Source: Candidatus Susulua stagnicola
GTDB taxonomy: Bacteria; Omnitrophota; Gorgyraeia; Duberdicusellales; 4484-171
Direction of reading: 5' to 3'
Length of the DNA: 11,207 bases
Assembly: GCA_030765735.1 (NCBI GenBank)
Contig: JAVCBZ010000093.1
Location: 1 to 11,207, forward strand
This document shows, piece by piece, positions 1-6,576 of the stretch. The translations under genes were made by a program, and so were the position numbers. The notes below the pieces were generated by a model that saw nothing but the letters and a program-made list of their open reading frames with translations, searched no databases and was not told where the DNA came from. The number at the start of each line of letters is the position of its first letter. Position 1 is the stretch's first letter.

Positions 1-107
1 AAATTTGTTCTAAGTGTCATCCTTTTTTTACTGGGAAACAGAGATTTGTTGATTCTGAAGGAAGGGTTGATAAGTTTATCAAGAGATACGGTAAAAAGAG
101 CGAATGA
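1..107 (+). CDS. rpmE: 50S ribosomal protein bL31, C-terminal part (5' truncated by window edge)
   Basis: This is the last 34 codons of an open frame entering from the left edge (first complete codon at position 3, TGA at 105-107). The translation begins ICSKCHPFFTGKQ and ends KRYGKKSE, which is the characteristic C-terminal half of bacterial ribosomal protein bL31. The CSKC pair matches the second cysteine pair of the zinc-binding form of bL31; the first pair would lie outside the window. bL31 sits on the large ribosomal subunit and helps form an intersubunit bridge. It precedes prfA, an arrangement common in many bacteria (often rho-rpmE-prfA). Identification is firm despite the truncation because the motif is so distinctive. 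Confidence 0.93.
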   Translation, partial: ICSKCHPFFTGKQRFVDSEGRVDKFIKRYGKKSE

Positions 108-179
108 ATGGATGAGTGGATGAGTGGGGAGATAGAGTGTATTCACCCATATACTCATTAACCTATTAACTTTTAAACT
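108..179 (+). other. rpmE-prfA spacer with tandem repeats and possible hairpin
   Basis: The spacer begins with tandem copies of a GGATGAGT unit (111-126) and ends with TATTAAC-like 7-bp units before the prfA start. ATGAG (120-124) plus TGGG (125-128) can pair with CCCA (146-149) plus CTCAT (154-158), leaving a TATA bulge at 150-153. No T-tract follows, so I do not call a terminator. There is no Shine-Dalgarno sequence in front of the prfA ATG at 180. Confidence 0.45.
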
Positions 180-1250
180 ATGATTAAATCTAAAAAATTT
201 AAAGAAGAGTATGAGCAGGTTTCTCAGCAGCTGTCAACTGATGAGGTTATCAAAAGCAGAGAGAAGTACGCTAAGGTTGCTAAGAGATTTTCTTATTTAG
301 AAAAGATTATTAAACTTTTTGATAAAAGAGATAATTATTTTAAAGCCAAGGAACATTTATCTGATGTTGTTTCTGATACCAAAGAAGATCAGGAGATGAG
401 AAGCCTGGCTAAAGAAGAGTTAGAAAAGTTAGTAATCAAAATAGAAAAAAATGAGAAGCAGATAGAAGATAAGATTTTTTCTAGTGATATTCCTGACCAT
501 GATCTTATCATTGAGATAAGATCAGCATCTGGAGGAGAAGAATCAGCTTTGTTTGCAGCATCATTGTTTGGAATGTATTCTAAATATGCTGAGAAAAATC
601 ATTGGAAGAAAGAAATTCTAAGTTCATCTTCTACTGGAATAGGTGGATTTAAAGAAGTAATGTTTTCTGTAAAAGGTAAGGACGCCTATAGACGTTTAAA
701 GTTTGAGAGTGGAGTGCATCGGGTTCAAAGAGTTCCGATTACTGAATCTGGTGGAAGAATTCATACTTCAACAGTTACTGTAGCAGTATTAATTGAGCCT
801 AAAGAAGTAGAGTTAAAAATTAATCCTGATGATTTAAAAATTGATACTTTTCGATCTTCTGGAGCTGGTGGTCAACATGTAAATGTTACTGACTCTGCAG
901 TACGAATGACTCATATTCCTACAGGAGTTGTAGTTACTTGTCAAGATGAACGCTCTCAGATTAAGAATAGAGCTAAAGCTCTAAGAGTTATGAAGGCTCG
1001 GATTATGGAGAAGATGCTTGAAGTTGAAGCTAAAAAGGTTAGCCAAGATCGCCGTACTAAAGTTGGAACTGGAGACAGAAGTGAGAAGATAAGAACTTAT
1101 AATTATTCTGAGAGAAGGGTGACTGATCATAGAATAAATTTTACTATTTATCGCCTAGAAGCGGTCTTAGAAGGGGATCTTGATGAAGTCACAGATGCTC
1201 TTATTGAAGAGGAGAAAAAAAAGATTTATGAAGCTAAAGGATTGGCTTAA
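180..1250 (+). CDS. prfA: peptide chain release factor 1 (RF1)
   Basis: Encodes a 356-residue class I release factor, the usual length for RF1. RF1 reads UAA and UAG stop codons in the ribosomal A site and triggers hydrolysis of peptidyl-tRNA. Visible features are an N-terminal helical domain (about residues 1-95); the anticodon-mimicking PxT tripeptide as PIT at 186-188 within HRVQRVPITES, which marks RF1 rather than RF2 (SPF); and the catalytic GGQ at 230-232 in the context SSGAGGQHVN. The start at 180 gives a normal RF1 N-terminus, and a terminator-less spacer follows rpmE. No Shine-Dalgarno sequence precedes it. The next gene, prmC, encodes the enzyme that methylates the GGQ glutamine, and it overlaps the 3' end of this gene by 23 nt, suggesting coupled translation. 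Confidence 0.97.
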   Translation: MIKSKKFKEEYEQVSQQLSTDEVIKSREKYAKVAKRFSYLEKIIKLFDKRDNYFKAKEHLSDVVSDTKEDQEMRSLAKEELEKLVIKIEKNEKQIEDKIFSSDIPDHDLIIEIRSASGGEESALFAASLFGMYSKYAEKNHWKKEILSSSSTGIGGFKEVMFSVKGKDAYRRLKFESGVHRVQRVPITESGGRIHTSTVTVAVLIEPKEVELKINPDDLKIDTFRSSGAGGQHVNVTDSAVRMTHIPTGVVVTCQDERSQIKNRAKALRVMKARIMEKMLEVEAKKVSQDRRTKVGTGDRSEKIRTYNYSERRVTDHRINFTIYRLEAVLEGDLDEVTDALIEEEKKKIYEAKGLA

Positions 1251-2049
1251 GACTAATAGGTCTTTTTTTAATGATAGTGACTTACGTTTTCTTATTAAAA
1301 ATGTATTTAATCTAAATTATTCTGAAGTCTTAAGTAGCGATGTTTATATAGATTTACAAAATTTGCAATATTTAGATGAAATAAAAGAGCTTTGCATTAC
1401 TGGTTTACCGTTAGCTTATATTTTTGGTAAAGAAGAATTTTTTGGTTTAGAATTTAGAGTTGATAGAAATACATTGATTCCTAGGCCTGAGACTGAATTA
1501 ATTGTTGAGAGAGCAATTGAAATTATAAATAAGAATAATCTAAAATCAGTCCTAGATTTAGGTTGTGGTTCAGGTAATATCGCAATAAGCGTTAAAAAAG
1601 AAGTTTCATCAGATGTAGCTGTTTTTGCTTCAGACATTAGCCCCCAAGCTACAGAAGTTGCTAGAGACAATGCTGAGTCTAATAATGTTGATATTTCAAT
1701 AGTGAGTTCAGACTTATTAGATGGATTTAAGTACAATAGTTTTGGTTTAATAATTTCTAATCCTCCTTATGTAGAAAGCGAGCATATTAAAGGTTCTCTT
1801 TTATTTGAGCCAAAAGTGGCCTTAGATGGAGGGTTAGATGGCTTAAGCGTTATAAATAAAGTATTAGACCAAGCCTACTACTATATTAAGGACCAAGGAT
1901 ATCTTATTATTGAGGTAGGTTATCAACATAAACAAGCAGTAGATAAACTTGTTGAACAAAAAAAATCTTTATATAAGATGGAAGAGTGGATGAAGGATTA
2001 TTCAGATATTTTTAGAGGAGTTATCTTAAAGAAGATAACTGATAATTGA
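1228..2049 (+). CDS. prmC: release factor glutamine N5-methyltransferase
   Basis: PrmC (HemK) transfers a methyl group from S-adenosylmethionine to the GGQ glutamine of release factors. From the ATG at 1228 the protein is 273 residues, typical for the family. It has an N-terminal helical substrate-binding domain, the family signature PRPETE at 85-90, the SAM-binding loop DLGCGSG at 110-116, and the catalytic NPPY at 178-181, which holds the target amide. An upstream in-frame ATG at 1180 would add 16 Lys/Arg-rich residues encoded entirely inside prfA. I prefer 1228 because MKLKDWL starts like normal PrmC proteins and a GAGGAG sequence lies upstream at 1208-1213, although its spacing (14 nt) is long. 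The gene overlaps prfA by 23 nt and is followed by the repeat-bearing spacer before murA. Confidence 0.95.
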   Translation: MKLKDWLKTNRSFFNDSDLRFLIKNVFNLNYSEVLSSDVYIDLQNLQYLDEIKELCITGLPLAYIFGKEEFFGLEFRVDRNTLIPRPETELIVERAIEIINKNNLKSVLDLGCGSGNIAISVKKEVSSDVAVFASDISPQATEVARDNAESNNVDISIVSSDLLDGFKYNSFGLIISNPPYVESEHIKGSLLFEPKVALDGGLDGLSVINKVLDQAYYYIKDQGYLIIEVGYQHKQAVDKLVEQKKSLYKMEEWMKDYSDIFRGVILKKITDN

Positions 2050-2105
2050 GGAGAGAGTCTTAAATCTAAATTATTAATTATAAAGTATAAATTATTAATT
2101 TAAAT
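2050..2105 (+). repeat. prmC-murA spacer: copy 1 of shared 39-bp spacer repeat plus 7-bp units
   Basis: Positions 2050-2088 match 3412-3450 (before trpG) at 35 of 39 bases by my alignment. The block opens with GGAGAGAGTCTTAAAT and runs into A/T heptads such as AATTATT, AATTATA and again AATTATT, ending at the murA ATG. No other coding signal or GC-rich hairpin is present. The GGAG at its 5' end is over 50 nt from the murA start, too far for a ribosome binding site. Confidence 0.7.
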
Positions 2106-3377
2106 ATGGATAAATTTGTTGTTTACAAATCTAAGTTATCAGGAGAAGTTAAGATAAGTGGTTCTAAAAATGCTGCTCTTCCGATTATGGCTGCAACTTT
2201 ACTTACCGATGAACATTGCTTAATTTCTAATGTTCCTGATTTAAAAGATGTAAAAACAATGATTGGAATTCTTGAGGGTTTAGGTAAGAAAATTAAGTTT
2301 GATAAGGGTGTCCTTAGTGTAAAAAGTGATAAGATTAAGAAAATTAAAAATTTTGTTGCTCCTTATAATTTAGTTAGGACAATGCGAGCATCTTTTTGTT
2401 GTCTAGGACCACTATTAGCAAAAGTTAAAAAAGCTAAAGTTGCTTTGCCTGGTGGTTGTGTCATTGGCCCAAGGCCAGTAGATTTACATATAAAAGGATT
2501 ATGCAATTTAGGTGCTGAGATTACAATTGAAAAGGGCTATTGCCAAGCTAAAACAAAAAAATTAAAAGGATCACGTATTTATTTAGGTGGAGCTTTTGGT
2601 TCATCAGTTCTTGCAACTGCAAATGTTTTAATGGCTGCTACTTTAGCAGAAGGAAATACAGTGATTGAGCATGCAGCTTGCGAACCAGAGATAGAATGTT
2701 TAGCTTTATTTTTAAAGTCACTTGGCGCAAAAATAGAAGGAGAAGGAACTCCAATATTAAAGATAACAGGGGTAGGAAAATTATCAGGTTGTGAATTTAA
2801 AATTATTCCTGATAGGATTGAGGCTGGAACTTTTATTGCAGCTAGTTTAGCCACAAAGTCTTCGATTACGATAAAAGGTGCAAATCCCTTGCATCTTACC
2901 TCAGTAATTGATGTAGCTAAAAAAATTGGTGCTGAGATTAAGATAGCTAAAGATTCTACTATTTTCATAAAACCAGCAAAGAAATTAAAACCAGTTAATA
3001 TAACTACTTTTCCTTTTCCAGGCTTTCCTACAGATTTACAGGCTCAATTTATGGCTTGTCTTTGTTTAGCTGATGGGATTTCATTAATAACTGAGAAGAT
3101 TTATCCTGATCGATTTATGCATGTAGCTGAGCTTAATCGTATGGGGGCATCTATTCAAAGGAATGGTCCTTATGCTATAATTGAAGGAAAAGAAAAACTA
3201 CATGGAGCAGAAATAATGGCCTCTGACTTAAGAGCTTCGGCAGCATTAGTGATTGCTGGCTTAGCGGCTAAGGGTAAGAGTCAGATTTTAAGAGTCTATC
3301 ATATTGATCGCGGCTATGAGAAAATAAGAAGTAAGTTTAGGAAATTAGGCGCAAAGATAAAAAGGGAAAAGCAATAA
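2106..3377 (+). CDS. murA: UDP-N-acetylglucosamine 1-carboxyvinyltransferase
   Basis: MurA transfers enolpyruvate from phosphoenolpyruvate to UDP-GlcNAc, the first committed step of peptidoglycan synthesis, in the cytoplasm. The 423-residue product has the expected length for this two-domain inside-out barrel enzyme. Visible active-site elements are SGSKNAALP (Lys21-Asn22), the PEP-reactive cysteine as Cys118 in LPGGCVIGPRPVDLH, the catalytic aspartate as Asp310 in PGFPTDLQAQ, and the late motif DRFMHVAELNRMGA (335-348). The retained cysteine (rather than Asp) implies the ordinary fosfomycin-sensitive active site; that is an inference from family knowledge. The ATG is preceded by an A/T heptad spacer without a Shine-Dalgarno sequence. 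The presence of murA indicates a cell-wall-making organism. Confidence 0.97.
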   Translation: MDKFVVYKSKLSGEVKISGSKNAALPIMAATLLTDEHCLISNVPDLKDVKTMIGILEGLGKKIKFDKGVLSVKSDKIKKIKNFVAPYNLVRTMRASFCCLGPLLAKVKKAKVALPGGCVIGPRPVDLHIKGLCNLGAEITIEKGYCQAKTKKLKGSRIYLGGAFGSSVLATANVLMAATLAEGNTVIEHAACEPEIECLALFLKSLGAKIEGEGTPILKITGVGKLSGCEFKIIPDRIEAGTFIAASLATKSSITIKGANPLHLTSVIDVAKKIGAEIKIAKDSTIFIKPAKKLKPVNITTFPFPGFPTDLQAQFMACLCLADGISLITEKIYPDRFMHVAELNRMGASIQRNGPYAIIEGKEKLHGAEIMASDLRASAALVIAGLAAKGKSQILRVYHIDRGYEKIRSKFRKLGAKIKREKQ

Positions 3378-3462
3378 TAATAATAAATAATAATTGATAA
3401 CTGATAAATAAGGAAAGAGTCTTAAACCTAAATTATTAATTATAGATTATCACTTATAAATT
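3378..3462 (+). repeat. murA-trpG spacer: heptads and copy 2 of shared 39-bp spacer repeat
   Basis: An initial run of TAA-rich sequence and 7-bp units (AATAATT, GATAACT, GATAAAT) is followed at 3412-3450 by the block shared with 2050-2088. The last 30 nt before trpG again read as heptads (AATTATT, AATTATA, GATTATC, ACTTATA, then AATTATG containing the start codon). I see no T-box, no leader peptide with tandem Trp codons and no terminator/antiterminator hairpin, so the first trp gene shows no recognisable attenuation control. Confidence 0.7.
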
Positions 3463-4029
3463 ATGAAAGTATTAGTTATAGATAATTACGATTCATTTAC
3501 TTATAATCTTGTTCAGTATTTAGAAGAATTAGGAGCTCATACTTTTGTTTTTCGTAATGATAAAATTGATTTAGAAGAAATAGAAAAATTAAAATTTAAT
3601 AGAGTTGTTATTTCTCCAGGTCCAGGTAGACCAAAAGATTCTGGCATAAGCTGTTCTGTAATAAATAAGGTTTATCAGAAGATTCCAGTTTTGGGAGTTT
3701 GTCTAGGTCATCAATGTATTGGTTCCTTATTCGGTGGACGAATTGTGAAAGCTGGAGAAATTATGCATGGGAAAGTATCTCTGATTTATCATAACAAAAG
3801 AGATTTATTTAAGGGAATTAAGAATCCTTTTTTAGCAACAAGGTATCATTCTCTGATTATTGAAAAGAAAAGTTTACCTAAAAATTTAGTTATTACTGCT
3901 TATACTAAAAATGGTATAATAATGGGGATAAAAGATAGAAATTTTCCTTTATATGGGGTACAATTTCATCCAGAGTCTATTTTAACTATTGAAGGCAAGA
4001 AGATACTAAAAAATTTTTTAAAATTATGA
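3463..4029 (+). CDS. trpG: anthranilate synthase glutamine amidotransferase subunit (TrpG/PabA)
   Basis: A 188-residue class I glutamine amidotransferase that releases ammonia from glutamine for anthranilate (or aminodeoxychorismate) synthase. The N-terminus MKVLVIDNYDSFTYNLVQYL is classical TrpG/PabA. The oxyanion-region motif SPGPGRP lies at 51-57, the nucleophile is Cys80 in GVCLGHQ, and the rest of the triad is His169 and Glu171 in GVQFHPES. TrpG and PabA cannot be told apart by motif; placement at the head of the trp genes favours anthranilate synthase, with a possible dual role in folate synthesis. The partner subunit TrpE is not in the window. The stop overlaps the trpD start by 4 nt (ATGA), indicating translational coupling. 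Confidence 0.95.
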   Translation: MKVLVIDNYDSFTYNLVQYLEELGAHTFVFRNDKIDLEEIEKLKFNRVVISPGPGRPKDSGISCSVINKVYQKIPVLGVCLGHQCIGSLFGGRIVKAGEIMHGKVSLIYHNKRDLFKGIKNPFLATRYHSLIIEKKSLPKNLVITAYTKNGIIMGIKDRNFPLYGVQFHPESILTIEGKKILKNFLKL

Positions 4030-5075
4030 TTAAAGAAGCTACTGATAAGTTTATTGAAGGTAAGAATATTTCTTTTGCTCAAATGAAAGAGGCTTTTGAA
4101 GAGATTTTTAACTCTGTTGTTACTTCAGCTGCTATCGCTTCTTTTTTAACAGCATTAAAAATTAAAGGTGAGAGTAAAGAAGAGATTTTAGCTGCAGCTA
4201 TTGTGGTTAGAGAAAAAGCTAAGAAGATAAATGTCAGAACTGATTTTTTAGGTTTAGCAGATAATAGTGAGCCAGTCATGGATACTTGTGGGACTGGTGG
4301 TTCAGGGTTAAATAAATTTAATGTTTCTACAGCTACAGCTTTTGTTGTTAGTGCTGCTGGTGTAAAATTAGCTAAACATGGAAACAGAGCAATGTCTTCA
4401 AATTGTGGTAGTGCTGATGTTTTAGAAGAATTAGGAATAAATATTGAAGTCTCAGCCCAAGTTACGGAGAAAGCAATAAAAGAGACAGGGCTAGGTTTTC
4501 TTTATGCTCCTTTATATCACCCAGCTTTAGGACGGGTAGCTAAAGTAAGAAGAGAGATAGGAATAAGGACGATTTTTAATATTTTAGGTCCTCTTTGCAA
4601 TCCAGCTTTAGCTAATTATCAGCTTTTGGGAGTTTATGATTCTAATTTAATTGTTCCTATGGCTCAAGTTTTAAAGAAATTAGGAATAAAAAGAGCTTTT
4701 GTCGTTTATGGTAAAGAAGTTGGTGATGAAGTTTCTCTTACAGGTCCAACTAAGGTAGCTTTTTTGGATAATAAAAAAATTAGCACTTTAACCTTAAATC
4801 CTTCAAATTTTGGTTTAAAAAAGATTAGATTAGAAGATTTATTAGTTAAAAATAAACAATCAAGCGCTAGCCTTATAAAAGATATATTAGCCGGTAAAGT
4901 CTGCGCTGCTAGGAATATTGTTTTAGCTAATGCTAGTACTTGTTTCTATATTTTAGGTAAGGTAGACAATTTCAAACAAGGCGTTAAAATGGCAGCTGAG
5001 TTGATAGATACTGGTAAGGCAAAGAACAAACTTTTAGAGTTTAGAAACTTTTTAAATATGAATATGCAGAAGTAA
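4026..5075 (+). CDS. trpD: anthranilate phosphoribosyltransferase
   Basis: TrpD joins anthranilate to PRPP to give phosphoribosyl-anthranilate, the second step of tryptophan synthesis. The product is 349 residues, normal for a stand-alone TrpD (no fusion to TrpG). It has the N-terminal helical domain, the PRPP/anthranilate loop MDTCGTGGSG (GTGG at 89-92), KHGNRAMSS (117-125), the substrate-contact region GRVAKVRREIGIRTIFNILGPL read across 169-190, and the magnesium-binding acidic pair DE at 234-235 within DEVSLTGPT. It begins inside the last codons of trpG. It is followed by a 66-nt spacer with an unusual duplicated repeat before trpC. Confidence 0.96.
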   Translation: MIKEATDKFIEGKNISFAQMKEAFEEIFNSVVTSAAIASFLTALKIKGESKEEILAAAIVVREKAKKINVRTDFLGLADNSEPVMDTCGTGGSGLNKFNVSTATAFVVSAAGVKLAKHGNRAMSSNCGSADVLEELGINIEVSAQVTEKAIKETGLGFLYAPLYHPALGRVAKVRREIGIRTIFNILGPLCNPALANYQLLGVYDSNLIVPMAQVLKKLGIKRAFVVYGKEVGDEVSLTGPTKVAFLDNKKISTLTLNPSNFGLKKIRLEDLLVKNKQSSASLIKDILAGKVCAARNIVLANASTCFYILGKVDNFKQGVKMAAELIDTGKAKNKLLEFRNFLNMNMQK

Positions 5076-5141
5076 GAATATCTGTGTAATCTATATTTTA
5101 ACTTGTACCCGTAAGGGTATCAGTGTAATCTGTGTTTAAAA
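5076..5141 (+). repeat. trpD-trpC spacer: two 22-bp repeats around a GNRA-loop hairpin
   Basis: Two 22-bp segments, 5080-5101 and 5119-5140, match at 18 of 22 positions; each contains GTGTAATCT followed by a T/A-rich end. Between them lies the hairpin TACCC (5106-5110), loop GTAA, GGGTA (5115-5119), whose loop fits the GNRA tetraloop class. The second repeat ends one base before the trpC ATG. There is no U-tract after the hairpin, so it does not look like an intrinsic terminator, and there is no Shine-Dalgarno sequence. Confidence 0.65.
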
Positions 5142-5927
5142 ATGCATAAAATACTTTCACTTATCTTAGACGCTAAGAAAGAACGAATTAAGGTTTTGAA
5201 AAAAAACCAGCAAGCTTTTCTTTCTTTGATAAAAAATGTTCCAGTTCCGATGTCTTTTAAAAATGCTATAAAAAGAGAAGGTAAGATCTCCTTTATCGCA
5301 GAGGTAAAGCAAGCATCTCCTTCAGCAGGAATATTGTGTAAGAATTTTTCGTACCTAGATTTAGCTAAAACATTTAGCAAAGGAAAAGTTAACGCTATAT
5401 CAGTAGTTACTGAAGAGGATTTCTTTTTAGGAAAAATTAATTATATTGAAAATATTAAGAAAAAAGTTAAGTTACCTATATTACGCAAGGATTTTATACT
5501 TGATGAATCTCAAGTTTTAGAATCAAGAGCTGTGGGTGCTGATGCTATTTTACTTATAATGGGTATTTTGGAAAAGGAAAAATTAGAGAATCTTTATAGA
5601 ATGTCTAAGGACTTAGGTATGGATGTTTTAGTTGAAGTGCACACTGAAAAGGAATTAAAAAAAGTTCTAAAAATGGGTGTAGATATTATTGGAATAAATA
5701 GTCGTAATTTACATACATTCCAGGTTAATTTTGAAAGGACAAAAAAACTTCTTCCCTTTATTCCTGAAGATGTAGCTAAGGTTAGCGAGAGTGGTATAAA
5801 AGACATAAAAGATGTCTTACTCCTAAAAGGTTTAGGTGCTAATGCAGTGCTTGTTGGAGAAGCTTTGATGAAGTCAGATAATCTTGAAGAAAAAATAAAA
5901 GAACTTAACATTGATGCTGATAAATAA
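5142..5927 (+). CDS. trpC: indole-3-glycerol-phosphate synthase
   Basis: TrpC closes the pyrrole ring, converting carboxyphenylamino-deoxyribulose phosphate to indole-3-glycerol phosphate. The product is 261 residues, matching single-domain TrpC (not the TrpC-TrpF fusion of enterobacteria). The TIM-barrel signatures are present: FIAEVKQASPSAG with Glu54 and the catalytic Lys56, LRKDFI with Lys116, VEVH with Glu165, INSRNL with Asn186, SESGI with Glu216, and the phosphate loop VGEALM at 238-243. The ATG is only one base after a spacer repeat and has no Shine-Dalgarno sequence. trpF follows after 22 nt. Confidence 0.96.
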   Translation: MHKILSLILDAKKERIKVLKKNQQAFLSLIKNVPVPMSFKNAIKREGKISFIAEVKQASPSAGILCKNFSYLDLAKTFSKGKVNAISVVTEEDFFLGKINYIENIKKKVKLPILRKDFILDESQVLESRAVGADAILLIMGILEKEKLENLYRMSKDLGMDVLVEVHTEKELKKVLKMGVDIIGINSRNLHTFQVNFERTKKLLPFIPEDVAKVSESGIKDIKDVLLLKGLGANAVLVGEALMKSDNLEEKIKELNIDADK

Positions 5928-5949
5928 TTGGTGAGAGTATTAAATAAAA
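5928..5949 (+). repeat. trpC-trpF spacer with short copy of the shared spacer box
   Basis: Positions 5930-5945 read GGTGAGAGTATTAAAT, nearly the same as the GGAGAGAGTCTTAAAT box that starts the repeat blocks before murA and trpG. Here the box lies only a few bases from the trpF ATG at 5950. GGTGAG could act as a weak ribosome binding site, but its 14-nt spacing is long. Confidence 0.55.
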
Positions 5950-6576
5950 ATGAAAGTAAAAATTTGTGGGATTACTAATTCTAAAGATGCGGCCTTAGTC
6001 TCTTCTGTTGGTGCTGATGCTATAGGGTTTATTTTTTCAAAAAAAAGTCCCCGTTGTATTAGCACAAGAAAAGCTGAGGGAATTATTAAGAGCTTAGATC
6101 CTTTTATAGTTAAGGTTGGTGTTTTTCTCAATCAAGACAAACAAGAGGTTTCTGATATTGCTTCTTCTCTTAACCTTGATGTTTTACAATTTCATGGTAA
6201 GGAAACTCCTGCTTATTGTCATTCTTTTAAGCCAAGGTTCAAAGTTATAAAAGTATTTTTTCCTGAAGATAGTCCTTATGAAAGAAAAATTTCTGGTTAT
6301 AAAGTTGATGCTTTTATGTTTGATGTTAAGTATGAGAAAAAACTAAATGGTGAAAAGACATTATCGACTAAAGATTTAAAAGAATTATCTAATCTTATAA
6401 AAAAAGGTAAGCGAATAATTATATCCGGAGGACTTAATATAAATAATATAAGTAAAATCAAAAGAATAAAGCCTTATGCTTTAGATGTAGCTAGTGGGGT
6501 AGAAAGCATGGTTGGTGAGAAAGATAGTCAATTGGTGAGTGCATTTGTAAACAAGGTAAAATATGAAGTTGCCTAA
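5950..6576 (+). CDS. trpF: phosphoribosylanthranilate isomerase
   Basis: TrpF performs the Amadori rearrangement of phosphoribosyl-anthranilate. The 208-residue product is a compact TIM barrel of typical length. It has the catalytic base Cys6 in VKICGITN, GVFLNQ at 57-62, LQFHGKETP at 79-87, the presumed general acid Asp125 in MFDVK, SGGLN at 159-163, and the phosphate-end motif LDVASGVES at 178-186 followed by KD. The glycine-rich GGTG/GGSG-F-D-W stretch that normally follows the catalytic Asp is absent: the corresponding segment reads KLNGEKTLSTKDL (130-142). This is unusual for TrpF, but the two catalytic residues remain. The gene overlaps trpB by 14 nt. Confidence 0.93.
   Translation: MKVKICGITNSKDAALVSSVGADAIGFIFSKKSPRCISTRKAEGIIKSLDPFIVKVGVFLNQDKQEVSDIASSLNLDVLQFHGKETPAYCHSFKPRFKVIKVFFPEDSPYERKISGYKVDAFMFDVKYEKKLNGEKTLSTKDLKELSNLIKKGKRIIISGGLNINNISKIKRIKPYALDVASGVESMVGEKDSQLVSAFVNKVKYEVA

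Noticed and set aside
1180..1227. Upstream ATG extending prmC by 16 residues
   Set aside because: The added residues are Lys/Arg-rich, lie wholly within prfA in another frame and do not resemble PrmC N-termini; the ATG at 1228 gives a normal protein.
2579..2968. 129-codon open frame on the minus strand inside murA
   Set aside because: It is antisense to an intact, strongly conserved murA frame, has no recognisable domain and no start signals; it is a shadow frame.
3378..3462. T-box, trp leader peptide or attenuator before trpG
   Set aside because: There are no tandem Trp codons in a short frame, no T-box consensus and no GC-rich terminator hairpin; the spacer is A/T heptads and a shared repeat.
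5106..5119. Intrinsic terminator between trpD and trpC
   Set aside because: The stem is only 5 bp and the following sequence is not a U-tract; it would also split the trp genes.
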